The notes: a model not told the origin generated them from the sequence alone. A stretch of 64,000 nt of DNA from Halalkalibacter akibai JCM 9157 (GCF_000513135.1 NZ_BAUV01000001.1:62001-126000); one strand, 5' to 3'; numbered from the stretch's first letter, positions 38,084 to 52,214 are shown. Numbers and translations: made by a program.

Positions 38084-39091
38084 ATGGCAACAAAAATTGG
38101 TATTAATGGTTTTGGACGTATTGGACGTAACGTATTCCGTGCAGCGCTTAACAACCCTGCAGTAGAGGTAGTAGCAATCAACGATTTAACGGATGCTAAC
38201 ATGCTTGCTCACCTTCTTAAATATGACACAGTACACGGCAACTTAGATGCTGAAGTAACTGTAAACGGCAGCACATTAGTTGTTAACGGACAAGAAGTTA
38301 ACATCTCTGCTGAGCGTGACCCTGCGAAACTTGACTGGGCTGGACGTGGAGTAGAAGTAGTTGTTGAATCAACTGGTTTCTTCACTAAGCGTGAAGACGC
38401 TGCAAAACACATCGAAGCTGGTGCAAAGAAAGTAATCATCTCAGCTCCTGCTTCTGACGAAGATATCACAATCGTAATGGGTGTTAACGAAGACAAATAT
38501 GATGCAGGAAGCCACCATGTAATCTCAAACGCTTCTTGTACGACTAACTGTCTTGCACCTTTCGCAAAAGTTCTTAACGATAAGTTCGGAATCAAGCGTG
38601 GTATGATGACAACTGTTCACTCGTACACAAATGACCAACAAATCCTTGACCTTCCACACAAGGACTACCGTCGTGCTCGTGCTGCTGCTGAGAACATCAT
38701 CCCAACTTCTACAGGAGCTGCAAAAGCAGTTGCTCTTGTTCTTCCTGAACTTAAAGGTAAATTAAATGGTGGAGCTATGCGTGTTCCAACTCCAAACGTT
38801 TCTTTAGTTGACTTAGTTGCTGAGTTAAACCAAGACGTAACAGTTGAAGATGTGAACAATGCTCTTAAAGAAGCTGCTGAAGGTCCATTAAAAGGAATTC
38901 TTCACTACAGCGAAGAGCCACTAGTATCTAGTGATTACAACGGCAACCCGCATTCTTCTTCAATCGATGCTCTTTCTACAATGGTTATGGAAGGCAGCAT
39001 GGTAAAAGTAATCTCTTGGTACGATAACGAGTCTGGTTACTCTCACCGTGTTGTAGACCTTGTTGATTACATCGCGAAGCAAGGACTATAA
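38084..39091 (+). CDS. gapA: Glyceraldehyde-3-phosphate dehydrogenase, glycolytic
   Basis: A 335-residue enzyme; NAD-binding [15 protein letters not shown] at the start, catalytic Cys152 in SNASCTTNC, and [15 protein letters not shown] near the end. Asp34 region (VAINDLTD) fits NAD specificity. The ATG after AGGAGGAG is used; an upstream TTG is also open. Codon choice looks biased, as in highly expressed genes. A hairpin follows before pgk. Confidence 0.98.
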   Translation: MATKIGINGFGRIGRNVFRAALNNPAVEVVAINDLTDANMLAHLLKYDTVHGNLDAEVTVNGSTLVVNGQEVNISAERDPAKLDWAGRGVEVVVESTGFFTKREDAAKHIEAGAKKVIISAPASDEDITIVMGVNEDKYDAGSHHVISNASCTTNCLAPFAKVLNDKFGIKRGMMTTVHSYTNDQQILDLPHKDYRRARAAAENIIPTSTGAAKAVALVLPELKGKLNGGAMRVPTPNVSLVDLVAELNQDVTVEDVNNALKEAAEGPLKGILHYSEEPLVSSDYNGNPHSSSIDALSTMVMEGSMVKVISWYDNESGYSHRVVDLVDYIAKQGL

Positions 39092-39106
39092 TAGGTAACA
39101 GTTGGT

Positions 39107-39142
39107 AAGAGGAGGAAGAAGGTTTGCTTCTCCTCCTTTTTA
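39107..39142 (+). terminator. Hairpin between gapA and pgk
   Basis: GGAGGA-a-GAA pairs with TTC-TCCTCC, followed by a T-rich stretch. It probably attenuates or stabilises, giving more gapA than pgk mRNA; full termination would uncouple the operon. Confidence 0.7.
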
Positions 39143-39181
39143 TTCTGAAAAAAACAATCGCCGATACAGGAGGTCCTAGCA

Positions 39182-42680
<3,499 letters not shown>

Positions 42681-42761
42681 TTTTTAAAAAGAAGGAATGA
42701 GATCGTTAAAGTCGAACGATAATACGGTTGACATGATTTTGCTGATTTTTCCTAACACTAA

Positions 42762-44087
<1,326 letters not shown>

Positions 44088-44098
44088 TCATATACGGA

Positions 44099-44137
44099 AG
44101 ACGTGTGGTTTGGATTAAACCGCACGTCTTTTTTTGG
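44099..44137 (+). terminator. Terminator of the glycolytic operon
   Basis: A 14-bp stem AAGACGTGTGGTTT/AAACCGCACGTCTT (one G-T pair) with GGATT loop and a run of T. Confidence 0.93.
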
Positions 44138-44167
44138 TGTTGGGGGAGCTTGGAAAATGTGGGGGAA

Positions 44168-44560
44168 TGTTATCATGAAGTGGATGAAGACCGAAAGTGG
44201 TTGAAAGAAACACAGAAAAGGTCATCATCAAGCTGATGAAGACCGAAAGCATCTGAAAGTTAAAGAAAAAAGGTCATCATCAAGCTGATGAAGACCGAAA
44301 GCATCTGAAAGTTAAAGAAAAAAGGTCATCATCAAGCTGATGAAGACCGAAAGCATCTGGAAAGCTGAGAAAAAAGGTCATCATCAAACTGATGAAGACC
44401 AAAAGCATTTGGAAGACTGAGAAAAAAGGTCATCATCAAACTGATGATGACTCAAAGCATCTGGAAGGCTGAGAAAAAAGGTCATCATCAAGCCAATGAA
44501 GACCAAAAGCATCTAGAAATCTCAGAAAAAAGGCCATCACAAAGCCACTAAAAGTCCAAC
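44168..44560. repeat. 52-bp tandem array of small palindromes
   Basis: GGTCATCATCA begins at 44220, 44272, 44324, 44376, 44428 and 44480, with a degenerate copy at 44532 and one before 44220: a constant 52-bp step, about eight units. Each unit has an inverted repeat GGTC-A-TCATCA-AGC-TGATGA-A-GACC, then GAAAGCATCTG and an A-rich tail. The central units (44220-44375) are nearly identical; edges decay. The period is not a multiple of 3 and no long frame exists, so it is not coding. Confidence 0.9.
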
Positions 44561-44663
44561 AGCCCCTCCTCCCCGACAAATAACTTTTTCAATCTAACTC
44601 TTCCTAAAAACAGCTAAACCTAACTATGCTAATAAACAATAAACCAACACCATATCCTTCTAT

Positions 44664-45359
44664 CTAAATAGTCCATTCATCATGAATCACCGATACTAAA
44701 TACCACTTATCATTCTCTTCTATTAAAACAAGGCGTAAACTTCTCCAGTCCATTCCTTCATATTGTTCTTCAAACCCACTAAAGTGGTATTCAACGACCG
44801 TTCCATCCGGATAAATTTCTTTTGTGTTATCAAGAGTATTTCCGTGTCCTAAACGTTCATCAACAGCTTTTTCTTCTGCATGGACATAATCAGCATCATA
44901 AACAAATCGGTCATAGTAATCCGCAAACGTTTTTTCAATTGGATCCCCTTTACCATCAAAATATCCCCAGTGATAAACCTGTTCATTTTCCCATAAGCCG
45001 GCTACTTCCTCTTTTGAGAAAACCAAATCTTGATCAACATCAATATAACCGTATGGAGAAAAACGAACCCCGTGCTCTGGATGAACAAATGTCGCTACCT
45101 TTTTCATATTTTTGTCTTTCAAAAGCTGAACAACCTGATCGGCTGTTTCTTCTACCGTTAATTGAATCTTCTCCGGTTCCTCAGACTTTGCTTCTTCAAC
45201 AACTTCTTCATCTAAAGTGGGCTCTGTAGTTGGTTGTTCCTCTACTTCTTCCTCTGCTGGTGCAGTTTGTTCATTATCCATAGGCTCTTCTGTAGATTGC
45301 ATACAGCCCGTTAGGAATAATGAAAAAGCCAACATAAGCTTTATAAAGGTATTACTCAT
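44664..45359 (-). CDS. Putative lipoprotein, unknown function
   Basis: A 231-residue precursor with a basic start, hydrophobic segment and lipobox LTGC (Cys19), so probably lipid-anchored on the outer face by Lgt (15239). An acidic Glu/Pro-rich linker (about residues 24-66) precedes a compact domain (70-231) with Tyr/Trp-rich strands (VFSKEEVAGLWENEQVYHWGYF) and ending IEENDKWYLVSVIHDEWTI. I recognise no characterised family. It is monocistronic, opposite to the glycolytic operon. Confidence 0.8.
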   Translation of the reverse strand: MSNTFIKLMLAFSLFLTGCMQSTEEPMDNEQTAPAEEEVEEQPTTEPTLDEEVVEEAKSEEPEKIQLTVEETADQVVQLLKDKNMKKVATFVHPEHGVRFSPYGYIDVDQDLVFSKEEVAGLWENEQVYHWGYFDGKGDPIEKTFADYYDRFVYDADYVHAEEKAVDERLGHGNTLDNTKEIYPDGTVVEYHFSGFEEQYEGMDWRSLRLVLIEENDKWYLVSVIHDEWTI

Positions 45360-45516
45360 TTGAATCCCTCCTCTTTTTCACTATACCCAAATTTCCCTGT
45401 CTTTAACTAGCTTATGCGTGTTCTAAAAACTAGACATCATCTATGCAAAAGGAGTTTTCACTTCCTACTGGCTTCTACATATACTATAAAAGCGAAAAAG
45501 TTTGGAGGTAACCTTT

Positions 45517-45849
45517 ATGTTTACCGAGGTTTTTTATCAGTTTTATCCTGAATCGAATCGACAGTTCCCACCTGTAAATATTTCCTCCTTTCAGCAATCA
45601 TTAACTGCCTACCAGTCGCTTTTAGAGCAAGGAAGGGCAATCATTAACGGGTTACTCGGGTCAGAGGAACGAATGAGGCGTTTAATGGATGCTGCGCAAC
45701 GAAGTGCAGATGAAGAGGTTGATCAAATTATTAGAGAGACGGGAGTCACTAAAACGGTTGAAACTGCTTATAATCCAACGGGAGTTACTTTCACTCTCCG
45801 TGAAGAAGGCTGTTGTACGTTAATGATGAATCTCCGCTGGGGATTTTAA
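45517..45849 (+). CDS. Conserved hypothetical protein
   Basis: A 110-residue protein with a helical, amphipathic middle (SLTAYQSLLEQGRAIINGLLGSEERMRRLMDAAQRSADEEVDQII) and a beta-type C-terminus with paired cysteines (EEGCCTLMMNLRW). The ATG after TTTGGAGGT was used. It looks like a small Bacillaceae-restricted protein. Function unknown; the position between a lipoprotein gene and a catabolic island gives no hint. Confidence 0.65.
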   Translation: MFTEVFYQFYPESNRQFPPVNISSFQQSLTAYQSLLEQGRAIINGLLGSEERMRRLMDAAQRSADEEVDQIIRETGVTKTVETAYNPTGVTFTLREEGCCTLMMNLRWGF

Positions 45850-45852
45850 TGA

Positions 45853-45898
45853 TTGGTGTCAAGAGGTGAGGTCACTCTTTTTGACACCGATTTTTTTA
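45853..45898 (+). terminator. Terminator
   Basis: GGTGTCAA/TTGACACC stem, with inner AG/CT and TGA/TCA pairs, then seven T residues. Confidence 0.88.
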
Positions 45899-46086
45899 TG
45901 AGCTGGACAAGCTGAGGAACTAGGAAAAGTTTGTTAGATTTGATCACTTAAATGACCAATATTTATGAGTTTTCCATTACTCTAAGGCTAGAATATTTCG
46001 ATTAACGGTTTAATGCTGTGATTGTCAAATCTTTAGCTCATTTTGAAGAAGAAGTTTTGACCATCAAATAAGAAGGAGAGACCAAT

Positions 46087-46770
46087 ATGACATCAAAAAT
46101 CGTTGATTTAACTCAAGAAATTTATCAGGGTATGCCAGTTTTGCCTGTTCAACAACAAACGGTTATATTTTCAAATGTCTCTCATGAGATGACAAAACGT
46201 AAATTAGGATTTGAATTTGCGACAAATAGTTTGATTATTAATGAGCACAGCCCGACTCATAGTGATGCGATTTTTGAATATGATCCAGATGGTCCAACGA
46301 TAGATGAGATGAGTTTAGAATCATTTTATGGGCCAGCTATTTGTCTTGACGTTTCTCATGTTTTGCCTGATCAATACATTAAGAGACAAGACTTGAAAAT
46401 GGCGTTGCAGCAGTCAGGACAGAAAATTGAAGAAGGTGACATTGTGTTGTTGTATACAGGTCACTATGAACGCGCTTACGGTAAGGAGGATTGGTTTAAG
46501 CGTCACCCAGGCTTGCACTATTTAGCGGCTAAATGGTTAGCTGACCTAGGAGTGAAAAACATCGGCATTGATGCACCGTCAATTGATCATCCGGAGGATT
46601 CCAAATTCTCAGGTCACCTTGTTTGTCGAGAATATCAAATTACCAATACGGAAAATTTATGTAATCTGCAGCAAGTGATAAATTTGCGATTTATTTACAT
46701 GGGTTTACCGTTGAAAATAAGAAATGGAACCGGTTCTCCGATTCGTGCAGTCGCTTTACTAATTGATTAA
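46087..46770 (+). CDS. Cyclase-family (kynurenine formamidase-like) hydrolase
   Basis: A 227-residue metal-dependent hydrolase of the cyclase/KynB family: VDLTQEIYQGMPVLP at the start, the metal-binding H-x3-H-x-D pattern in EHSPTHSDAIFEY, GDIVLLYTGHYE, and GIDAPSIDHPEDSKF. KynB-type enzymes hydrolyse N-formyl or cyclic amides. It is separated from the island at 47127 by a strong terminator and 350 bp, so it may be independent, but its amide chemistry suits the neighbouring heterocycle genes. AAGGAGAG precedes the ATG. Confidence 0.82.
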   Translation: MTSKIVDLTQEIYQGMPVLPVQQQTVIFSNVSHEMTKRKLGFEFATNSLIINEHSPTHSDAIFEYDPDGPTIDEMSLESFYGPAICLDVSHVLPDQYIKRQDLKMALQQSGQKIEEGDIVLLYTGHYERAYGKEDWFKRHPGLHYLAAKWLADLGVKNIGIDAPSIDHPEDSKFSGHLVCREYQITNTENLCNLQQVINLRFIYMGLPLKIRNGTGSPIRAVALLID

Positions 46771-46824
46771 TGGAGAGTCAAAAACAATGAAAAAAATGGT
46801 TACAATAAACGTAAGGTTATCTTC

Positions 46825-46880
46825 CACCTAAACACACCTTTTTCATGACACCCTTGAAAAAGATGTGTTTAGGTGTTTTT
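46825..46880 (+). terminator. Terminator after the cyclase gene
   Basis: A long stem CACCTAAACACACCTTTTTCA/TGAAAAAGATGTGTTTAGGTG with one mismatch, followed by five T. The next ~245 bp up to 47127 is AT-rich with no recognised riboswitch or gene. Confidence 0.92.
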
Positions 46881-47126
46881 ACTTCAATTAAGAATGCGAT
46901 TAGTTTGTAGTTTATTTTAGTTATTTTTCACAAAAACACGAAGATGACAGTATTTATTTAATTGAAACGTTCGTAAAAAGTCAGTCAGGAAATCTCACTA
47001 AAATGAACAAAACAGAGAAAAGTTCCATTAATCTAAGCCTATATTCATTCGAAGTGCATAAAAATAATTCGAAATATTGTGTTAATTAACCAACTATGAA
47101 ATGAATGAAAGAAAGGGGTTGAGGGA

Positions 47127-48476
47127 ATGGTAGATCACTTTTTTACGAAGCTTATAGAGTTAGCTCCTGAAGCTGTTGTCAAGGATACAGAGATAGTTGC
47201 AAAACTCTCAAAAGACTACTACTGGTATTCACCTATTTTAGAAAAGGATTTAGCGGGTAAGCAAGCTGAGTATGTCATAGTACCTGAAACCGAGAAAATC
47301 CTAAAGGATACTTTGCAACTAGCGGTTGAGGAAAAAATTCCTGTAACGTTACGTGGAGCTGGTACTGGGAATTACGGTCAGGCTGTTCCAATGACTGGCG
47401 GATTAGTTGTTGATCTTAGCAAACTGAACAAGGTCATTGAGATTGGAGACGGTTTTGTAAAGGTTCAAGCTGGAATGAGGATACGTGAACTTGAAAAGCA
47501 AATTTCAAACACGGGACAAGAGCTAACGATCTATCCATCTACTTTTGTTAAAGCAACTATTGGCGGGTTTATTGCTGGAGGATCTGGAGGGATTGGTTCC
47601 GTAACGTGGGGTAACCTTTGGGATGGAAATGTGTTATCGGCTAAAGTACTTACAATGGAAGAGGACATACAAGAGCTGATTATAGAAGGGGAAGAACTTA
47701 TGGATTATATCCATAGTTACGGTACGACAGGAATTATTACCGAAGTCACCATCCCGATCAAGCCTGTGACAAGTTGGGTACAGGAGCTCATCAGCTTTAC
47801 TCATTTACAAGAGGCTTTTCAGTTTTCCAAACAAATTGCTCAAGATAACAGTTTGAAAAAAAGGCTCGTTTCCGTTTGTGAGGATCCGATTCCAAGTTTT
47901 TTTAGACCTTTAAAAAAGATCGTAACAAACAAAGATCAACATCTTGTCTTAATCGAAATCGCTGAACAAGATCACGGACGTTTAGTGGAAATTGCCCATA
48001 CACACAATGGAATAAGTATTCATACCGTTGAGGCAGAATTTTACCGGAAAGGAATTGGGATATCAGATTTCACTTGGAATCATACAACGCTATGGGCACT
48101 TAAAGCCGACAAGAGCTGGACGTACTTGCAAAATTTTTTCTCATTAGAATCCGTTCTTAGCCAAATTGCTCAAATAAAAGAACGCTTTGGTGATGAAGTG
48201 TTAATACACGTAGAATGGCTTCGCGACCGAGGTAAGTTGATTCCAGCTGGTTTGCCACTAGTAAAATATCAATCAAAAGAAAGACTATATGAGATTATTG
48301 ATTTTTTTAACGAAATAGGGGCTTCTGTTAATGACCCTCACACTTACTTACTTGGGGCGGGAGGATGGAATCTTCAATTAGAGTCGATAGCAAAGAAAAA
48401 GAAAGAAAATGATCCGTTTAAATTACTCAATCAAGAGAAGCTACCAGCCTATGACTTAATAAAAGATTATTTATGA
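47127..48476 (+). CDS. FAD-binding oxidoreductase (GlcD/PCMH type), copy 1
   Basis: A 449-residue flavoprotein. The PCMH FAD domain spans about 50-225: VPETEKILKDTLQLA, the diphosphate loop RGAGTGNYGQAVPMTGGLVVDLSKLNKV, and IGGFIAGGSGGIGSVTWGNLWDGNVLS. The C-terminal substrate domain differs from glycolate oxidase and no Fe-S or Cys-rich domain is attached. It is paralogous to the frameshifted gene at 52215. It begins the island; the oxidised substrate is unknown. Confidence 0.85.
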   Translation: MVDHFFTKLIELAPEAVVKDTEIVAKLSKDYYWYSPILEKDLAGKQAEYVIVPETEKILKDTLQLAVEEKIPVTLRGAGTGNYGQAVPMTGGLVVDLSKLNKVIEIGDGFVKVQAGMRIRELEKQISNTGQELTIYPSTFVKATIGGFIAGGSGGIGSVTWGNLWDGNVLSAKVLTMEEDIQELIIEGEELMDYIHSYGTTGIITEVTIPIKPVTSWVQELISFTHLQEAFQFSKQIAQDNSLKKRLVSVCEDPIPSFFRPLKKIVTNKDQHLVLIEIAEQDHGRLVEIAHTHNGISIHTVEAEFYRKGIGISDFTWNHTTLWALKADKSWTYLQNFFSLESVLSQIAQIKERFGDEVLIHVEWLRDRGKLIPAGLPLVKYQSKERLYEIIDFFNEIGASVNDPHTYLLGAGGWNLQLESIAKKKKENDPFKLLNQEKLPAYDLIKDYL

Positions 48477-48488
48477 GTGGGGGAGAAC

Positions 48489-48551
48489 ATGATGAATGTT
48501 AAAGGACCAAAAGGTACAGGAGGCAACTGGGAGGTGTTTGTAAATGTCTAG
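48489..48551 (+). CDS. 20-codon leader ORF, possible translational coupler
   Basis: An ATG after GGGGGAG opens a 20-residue frame (MMNVKGPKGTGG...VNV) whose TAG lies just inside the permease start (AATGTCTAG). The permease ribosome site GGGAGG is inside this frame. It may be translated to couple expression, but a peptide function is not supported. Confidence 0.3.
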   Translation: MMNVKGPKGTGGNWEVFVNV

Positions 48552-49406
48552 ACAAGTAGTCAATAGTTCTAGTGAGATTTCTGTACCGAACACAAGTAAC
48601 TCGATATCTTTCATAAAAAAGAAAGGTTTTGAATGGATGGGGAAAGTGTTACCTCCAGTTATTGCTTTAATTGTCTTTGTGGCGATGTGGCAGATTATTG
48701 TCACGTTAATCGGAATTCCACATTATATTTTGCCGAAACCAACAGATATAGTAGAGGCAGCTGTTAAAAATTGGGCGAACCTATCAAGTGCACTCGTTAC
48801 GACGATTGTTGAATCGGTGCTAGGTTTTGTTTTTAGTTTGATCGGTGGAATAGCGTTGCCGTATTAATGGCTAGTTCAAAATGGGTGGAAAGAAGTTTTT
48901 ATCCTTATGCAATAATCTTACAAACTATTCCCGTTGTCGCTATTGCGCCGATCATTGTCATTTGGTTTGGCTCTGGGATGAGTGCAATTGTAATTATTGC
49001 GTTTACGATTGGTTTTTTTCCAATGCTTTCCAACACATTAATTGGCTTAAACGCAACAGATCATAATATGAAAAATTTATTCTATCTTTATAATGCGTCT
49101 AAATGGCAAGTCATGTGGAAGTTGCGTTTCCCAGCGGCTCTTCCTTATATTATTGCTGGTGCAAAAATTTCTTGTACATTAGCGGTAGTCGGTGCAATTG
49201 TTGGAGAATATATCGCCGGTGTTGGTGGTGGCGCAGGTGGGTTAGGTTATGCTATTACGGTTGCGGCATCTAGGCTGCAAACACCTTACTTATTTGCATT
49301 AGGCTTGTCAGCAGCCGTACTGGGTATCACTTTCTTCTTAGTTGTCAGTTATATCTCAAAATTCTTTTTAGGATCATGGCATGAATCAGAAATGGAACAA
49401 GAATAG
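48544..49406 (+). pseudogene. ABC transporter permease (SsuC/TauC/ThiX type), frameshifted
   Basis: The first frame (48544-48867) gives a cytosolic tail and TM segments ending ...SLIGGIALPY-stop. Restoring one G in TTGCC near 48856-48860 joins it to GGIALAVLMASSKWVERSFYPYAIILQTIPVVAIAPI and the rest of a complete BPD_transp_1 permease (LRFPAALPYIIAGAKISCTLAVVGAIVGEYIAG contains the EAA-like coupling loop). The second frame has its own ATG but lacks an upstream ribosome site. The intact form would be ~287 residues with about six helices and pair with the ATPase at 51340. Confidence 0.88.
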
Positions 49407-49461
49407 AAGCAATCATTCAAGAAGTACAAACTAAAATTATATAAATAACGGGGGTAACGTC

Positions 49462-50478
49462 ATGGTAAAAAGACTGTTCGCAAGCATCACTTTATTATTT
49501 GCTTTAACGGCATGTGGAGCATCGGAGGTAGAAGAAGCTACAACAGGAAATCTTGAAACAGAGGCTAGTGAGGAAGAAGAAGTGAGCGTTGACTTGTTTG
49601 AAATGAAGCAAATTACAAGCTGGTTCCCGCAGGTAGAAAATGCCGGTCAATACTATGCGCAGATGGAGGGTTTTTATGAAGAAGCTGGCATTGAAATGAC
49701 CACAGAACCAGGTGGCCCTCAGGTTTCTTCGATCTCCATTGTATCATCAGGAAGTGCGCAAATTGGAATGGCTCAAGCGGATCAAGTATTATATGCCATC
49801 AATGAAGGCATTCCATTAGTAGCGGTGTTCGCTAATTTCCAAAAAACGCCGCAAGGGATTATGTTTCATAAAGACCAAGGAATTGAATCATTTGATGATT
49901 TAGGTAATGGCTATGAAATCTATACAGCAGCAGGAGCTGGTTATTGGGAATTTTTAGTTAATCAGTTTGACATTGACTCTTCGCAAAACCGAGTATACAC
50001 AGGTGATAGCTCAGCTTTTGTTTCAAATAAAAAAGCAGCTTCGCAAATGTATGTCACCTCAGAGCCATTTTATTTACAACAAGAAGGAATTGAGACAGGT
50101 CACTTGCTAATTGCTGATTCAGGATACTCTCCGTACGGCGATGTCATTTTTACGACAAGAGCTTTTATGGAAGAGAATCCTGAGATCGTTCAAGCCTACG
50201 TGGATGCTATTACAAAAGGCTGGGAGTCATTCAAAGCGGAACCTGAGAAAGTTTATGATTATATAATTGAATTGAATCCAGATAAGACTGTGGAGCAGAT
50301 GACTTATGCAACAGAGCAAATGACAGAACTTGTGTTTGGAGGAGATGCAGCGACTCATGGTGTTGGCTATATGACAGAAGAGCGTTGGCAAACATTAATT
50401 GATCAGCTGTATGAGCTTGAGCTAATTGATTCAGATATTTCTGTAGAAGATGTATTCACAACAGAGTTTTTAAATTAA
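49462..50478 (+). CDS. ABC transporter substrate-binding lipoprotein (NMT1/THI5-like)
   Basis: A 338-residue precursor: basic start, hydrophobic core and lipobox LTAC (Cys18), then a Glu-rich linker. The mature part has NMT1/SsuA features: FPQVENAGQYYAQMEGFYEEAGIEMTTEPGG and SGSAQIGMAQADQVLYAINEGIPLVAVFANFQ, DLGNGYEIYTAAGAGYWEFL, and RAFMEENPEIVQAYVDAITKGWESF. Family ligands include hydroxymethylpyrimidine, sulfonates, nitrate and riboflavin-type compounds; a pyrimidine-like ligand suits the neighbouring deaminases (inference). The gene is intact. Confidence 0.88.
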   Translation: MVKRLFASITLLFALTACGASEVEEATTGNLETEASEEEEVSVDLFEMKQITSWFPQVENAGQYYAQMEGFYEEAGIEMTTEPGGPQVSSISIVSSGSAQIGMAQADQVLYAINEGIPLVAVFANFQKTPQGIMFHKDQGIESFDDLGNGYEIYTAAGAGYWEFLVNQFDIDSSQNRVYTGDSSAFVSNKKAASQMYVTSEPFYLQQEGIETGHLLIADSGYSPYGDVIFTTRAFMEENPEIVQAYVDAITKGWESFKAEPEKVYDYIIELNPDKTVEQMTYATEQMTELVFGGDAATHGVGYMTEERWQTLIDQLYELELIDSDISVEDVFTTEFLN

Positions 50479-50501
50479 GCCTGTTTACAAAGGAGAATGG
50501 T

Positions 50502-51335
50502 ATGTTATATTCACGATTTGAAAGCAAGGCGTGGCAGGAATTATTCCTGCCACGCTTATCAACAAAACAAGTTACAGAGTTGCCAAAAGATAAAGGAGTC
50601 GTTGTGTTACCAATTGGGGCTATTGAACAGCACGGACCACATCTTCCTGTTTATACAGATACGTTAATTGCAGAAGGTCTGCTTACGACAGCGTTTGAGC
50701 AACTCTCACAAGAAGATCAAGTCTGGATGCTACCTCCTCTTCCTTATGGCAAAAGCACGGAACACGTCAACCATCCAGGAACGTTTACCTTGTCTAGTCA
50801 AACGCTTCAGCAAGTTATTCTGGATATTGGCTCAAGTGTAAAGGCAAGTGGTTTTCGTCGAATAGTTCTTTTTAATACGCATGGAGGCAACAATGACCTT
50901 TTAAATATGATCGCTCGTGAGTTACGAATTGAAACAGAATTAATGGTCTTTCGAATGAATGGAATGGATTTTAAAGCTGAAATTGCTTCTTTGTTTTCAC
51001 CAGAAGAACTATCGTATGGAATTCATGGTGGTGATGTGGAAACTTCACTGATTCTGGCAATTGAGGAAAATTGGGTTGAGATGGCACTAGCTCCCAAAGA
51101 ATTTTATGACTACGAACATGCACTTGATATAAAAGGTGGCCCGTATGTTGCCTGGGTGATGGATGATCTCTCTAATTCGGGAATATCAGGAAATGCAACA
51201 GAGGCTACAAAGGAAAAGGGCATAGAAATTCTTTTGCGACTGGGCAGTAAGATTGCGTCAACTTTACAGGTTATTAGTAGTTTTGAAATGAGAGATTTAA
51301 AGAAAATGGTGACAACAACCAACAGAAAGGAGTAG
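50502..51335 (+). CDS. Creatininase-family metallo-amidohydrolase
   Basis: A 277-residue protein with the creatininase metal pattern: Glu42-x-His44 and Asp53 in LPIGAIEQHGPHLPVYTDT, a later NTHGGNND, and HGGDVETSL. The family opens cyclic amides or removes formyl groups (creatinine amidohydrolase, FAPy deformylase, mycofactocin MftE). Within an ABC-transporter/deaminase cluster a ring-opening or deformylating role is likely. Its codons 9-18 include a 27-bp palindrome (see separate entry). ATG after AAAGGAG. Confidence 0.86.
   Translation: MLYSRFESKAWQELFLPRLSTKQVTELPKDKGVVVLPIGAIEQHGPHLPVYTDTLIAEGLLTTAFEQLSQEDQVWMLPPLPYGKSTEHVNHPGTFTLSSQTLQQVILDIGSSVKASGFRRIVLFNTHGGNNDLLNMIARELRIETELMVFRMNGMDFKAEIASLFSPEELSYGIHGGDVETSLILAIEENWVEMALAPKEFYDYEHALDIKGGPYVAWVMDDLSNSGISGNATEATKEKGIEILLRLGSKIASTLQVISSFEMRDLKKMVTTTNRKE
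50529..50555. other. 27-bp perfect palindrome at the start of the creatininase gene
   Basis: GCGTGGCAGGAAT and ATTCCTGCCACGC are exact complements around a single T. It begins 28 bases after the start codon and would form a stem in mRNA with almost no loop, or a cruciform/protein site in DNA. Confidence 0.85.
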
Positions 51336-51339
51336 TAAG

Positions 51340-52122
51340 ATGAAATCAGCTCTAGTAACAGAAGTCTCTCAGAAACCAATGCTTAAAATTAATGATGTTA
51401 GTAAAATATACGATCAGAAAATTGTAGCGCTTAGTGAGGTAAATCTTGAAATAGAAGAAGGAGAGTTTATGTCATTTGTTGGTCCTTCTGGTTGTGGGAA
51501 ATCGACAATCTTTAAGATTATTGCGGGATTAAGCGAGCCTACAACAGGATCTATTGAAATGGTCACGGCAGAGAAAGTGGAAACAGCGATAAAACGCGAT
51601 GAAGTAGGATTTGTTTTTCAACATGCGACACTGCTACCTTGGAAGCCTGTTATTGACAATGTTGCTTTACCTCTTGAACTAAAGGGGGTTTCAAAGAAAG
51701 AAAGACAAGAAAAGGCAATGGAAGTAATTGAGTTGGTCGGGTTGAAGGGGTATGAAAAAGCATTACCAAGGCAACTCTCAGGTGGGATGCAAATGAGGGT
51801 TTCGATTGCGCGATCGTTAATCGCAAAGCCGAAACTATTGTTAATGGATGAACCGTTTGGGGCTTTGGATGAGATGACGAGACAAAATCTTCATTATGAG
51901 CTTCTGCAAATCTGGCAACAAACAGGGATGACGGTTCTTTTTATTACTCATAATGTGTTTGAGTCTGTTTTTCTCTCAACGAAAATTGCTGTTATGAGTG
52001 CTCGTCCTGGCCGAATTACCCATGTATTTGATGTTCCTCCCTATGAGCGAAATGACTCTTTCCGAAGTACACATGAGTTTAGTAGTTTGGTTGGAGAAAT
52101 TGAAAAAGGCTTAAAACATTAA
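51340..52122 (+). CDS. ABC transporter ATP-binding protein (SsuB/TauB/ThiZ type)
   Basis: A 260-residue ATPase: Walker A VGPSGCGKST, Q-loop GFVFQHATLLPW, signature LSGGMQMRVSIARSL, Walker B LLMDEPFGALDE and switch His in FITHNV. It energises uptake with the frameshifted permease (48544) and lipoprotein (49462). The gene starts 4 bp after the creatininase stop, with AAAGGAG inside that gene. Confidence 0.93.
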   Translation: MKSALVTEVSQKPMLKINDVSKIYDQKIVALSEVNLEIEEGEFMSFVGPSGCGKSTIFKIIAGLSEPTTGSIEMVTAEKVETAIKRDEVGFVFQHATLLPWKPVIDNVALPLELKGVSKKERQEKAMEVIELVGLKGYEKALPRQLSGGMQMRVSIARSLIAKPKLLLMDEPFGALDEMTRQNLHYELLQIWQQTGMTVLFITHNVFESVFLSTKIAVMSARPGRITHVFDVPPYERNDSFRSTHEFSSLVGEIEKGLKH

Positions 52123-52214
52123 AGAATCGTGCAGCTTGAATTTCTTTTAGCTGCACTCTTCTTATTTGAAGACCGGTTCTATTCTATTATCGTTATCATC
52201 AAAGGAGGATGTTA

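Noticed and set aside
38209-38859. Long reverse-strand open frames within gapA (and similarly in pgk, tpiA, gpmI, rnr)
   Set aside because: They are shadows produced by biased codons of highly expressed genes, without ribosome sites or known motifs.
44168-44560. CRISPR array
   Set aside because: Units are contiguous 52-bp tandem copies whose whole length is repeated; there are no unique spacers and no cas genes.
47030-47126. TPP or other riboswitch in front of the NMT1/THI5-type transporter island
   Set aside because: No CTGAGA-type thi-box or other aptamer core was seen in the AT-rich leader.
48544-49406. Two separate half-permeases
   Set aside because: The second frame lacks a ribosome site and the join restores a normal-length permease with one base added.
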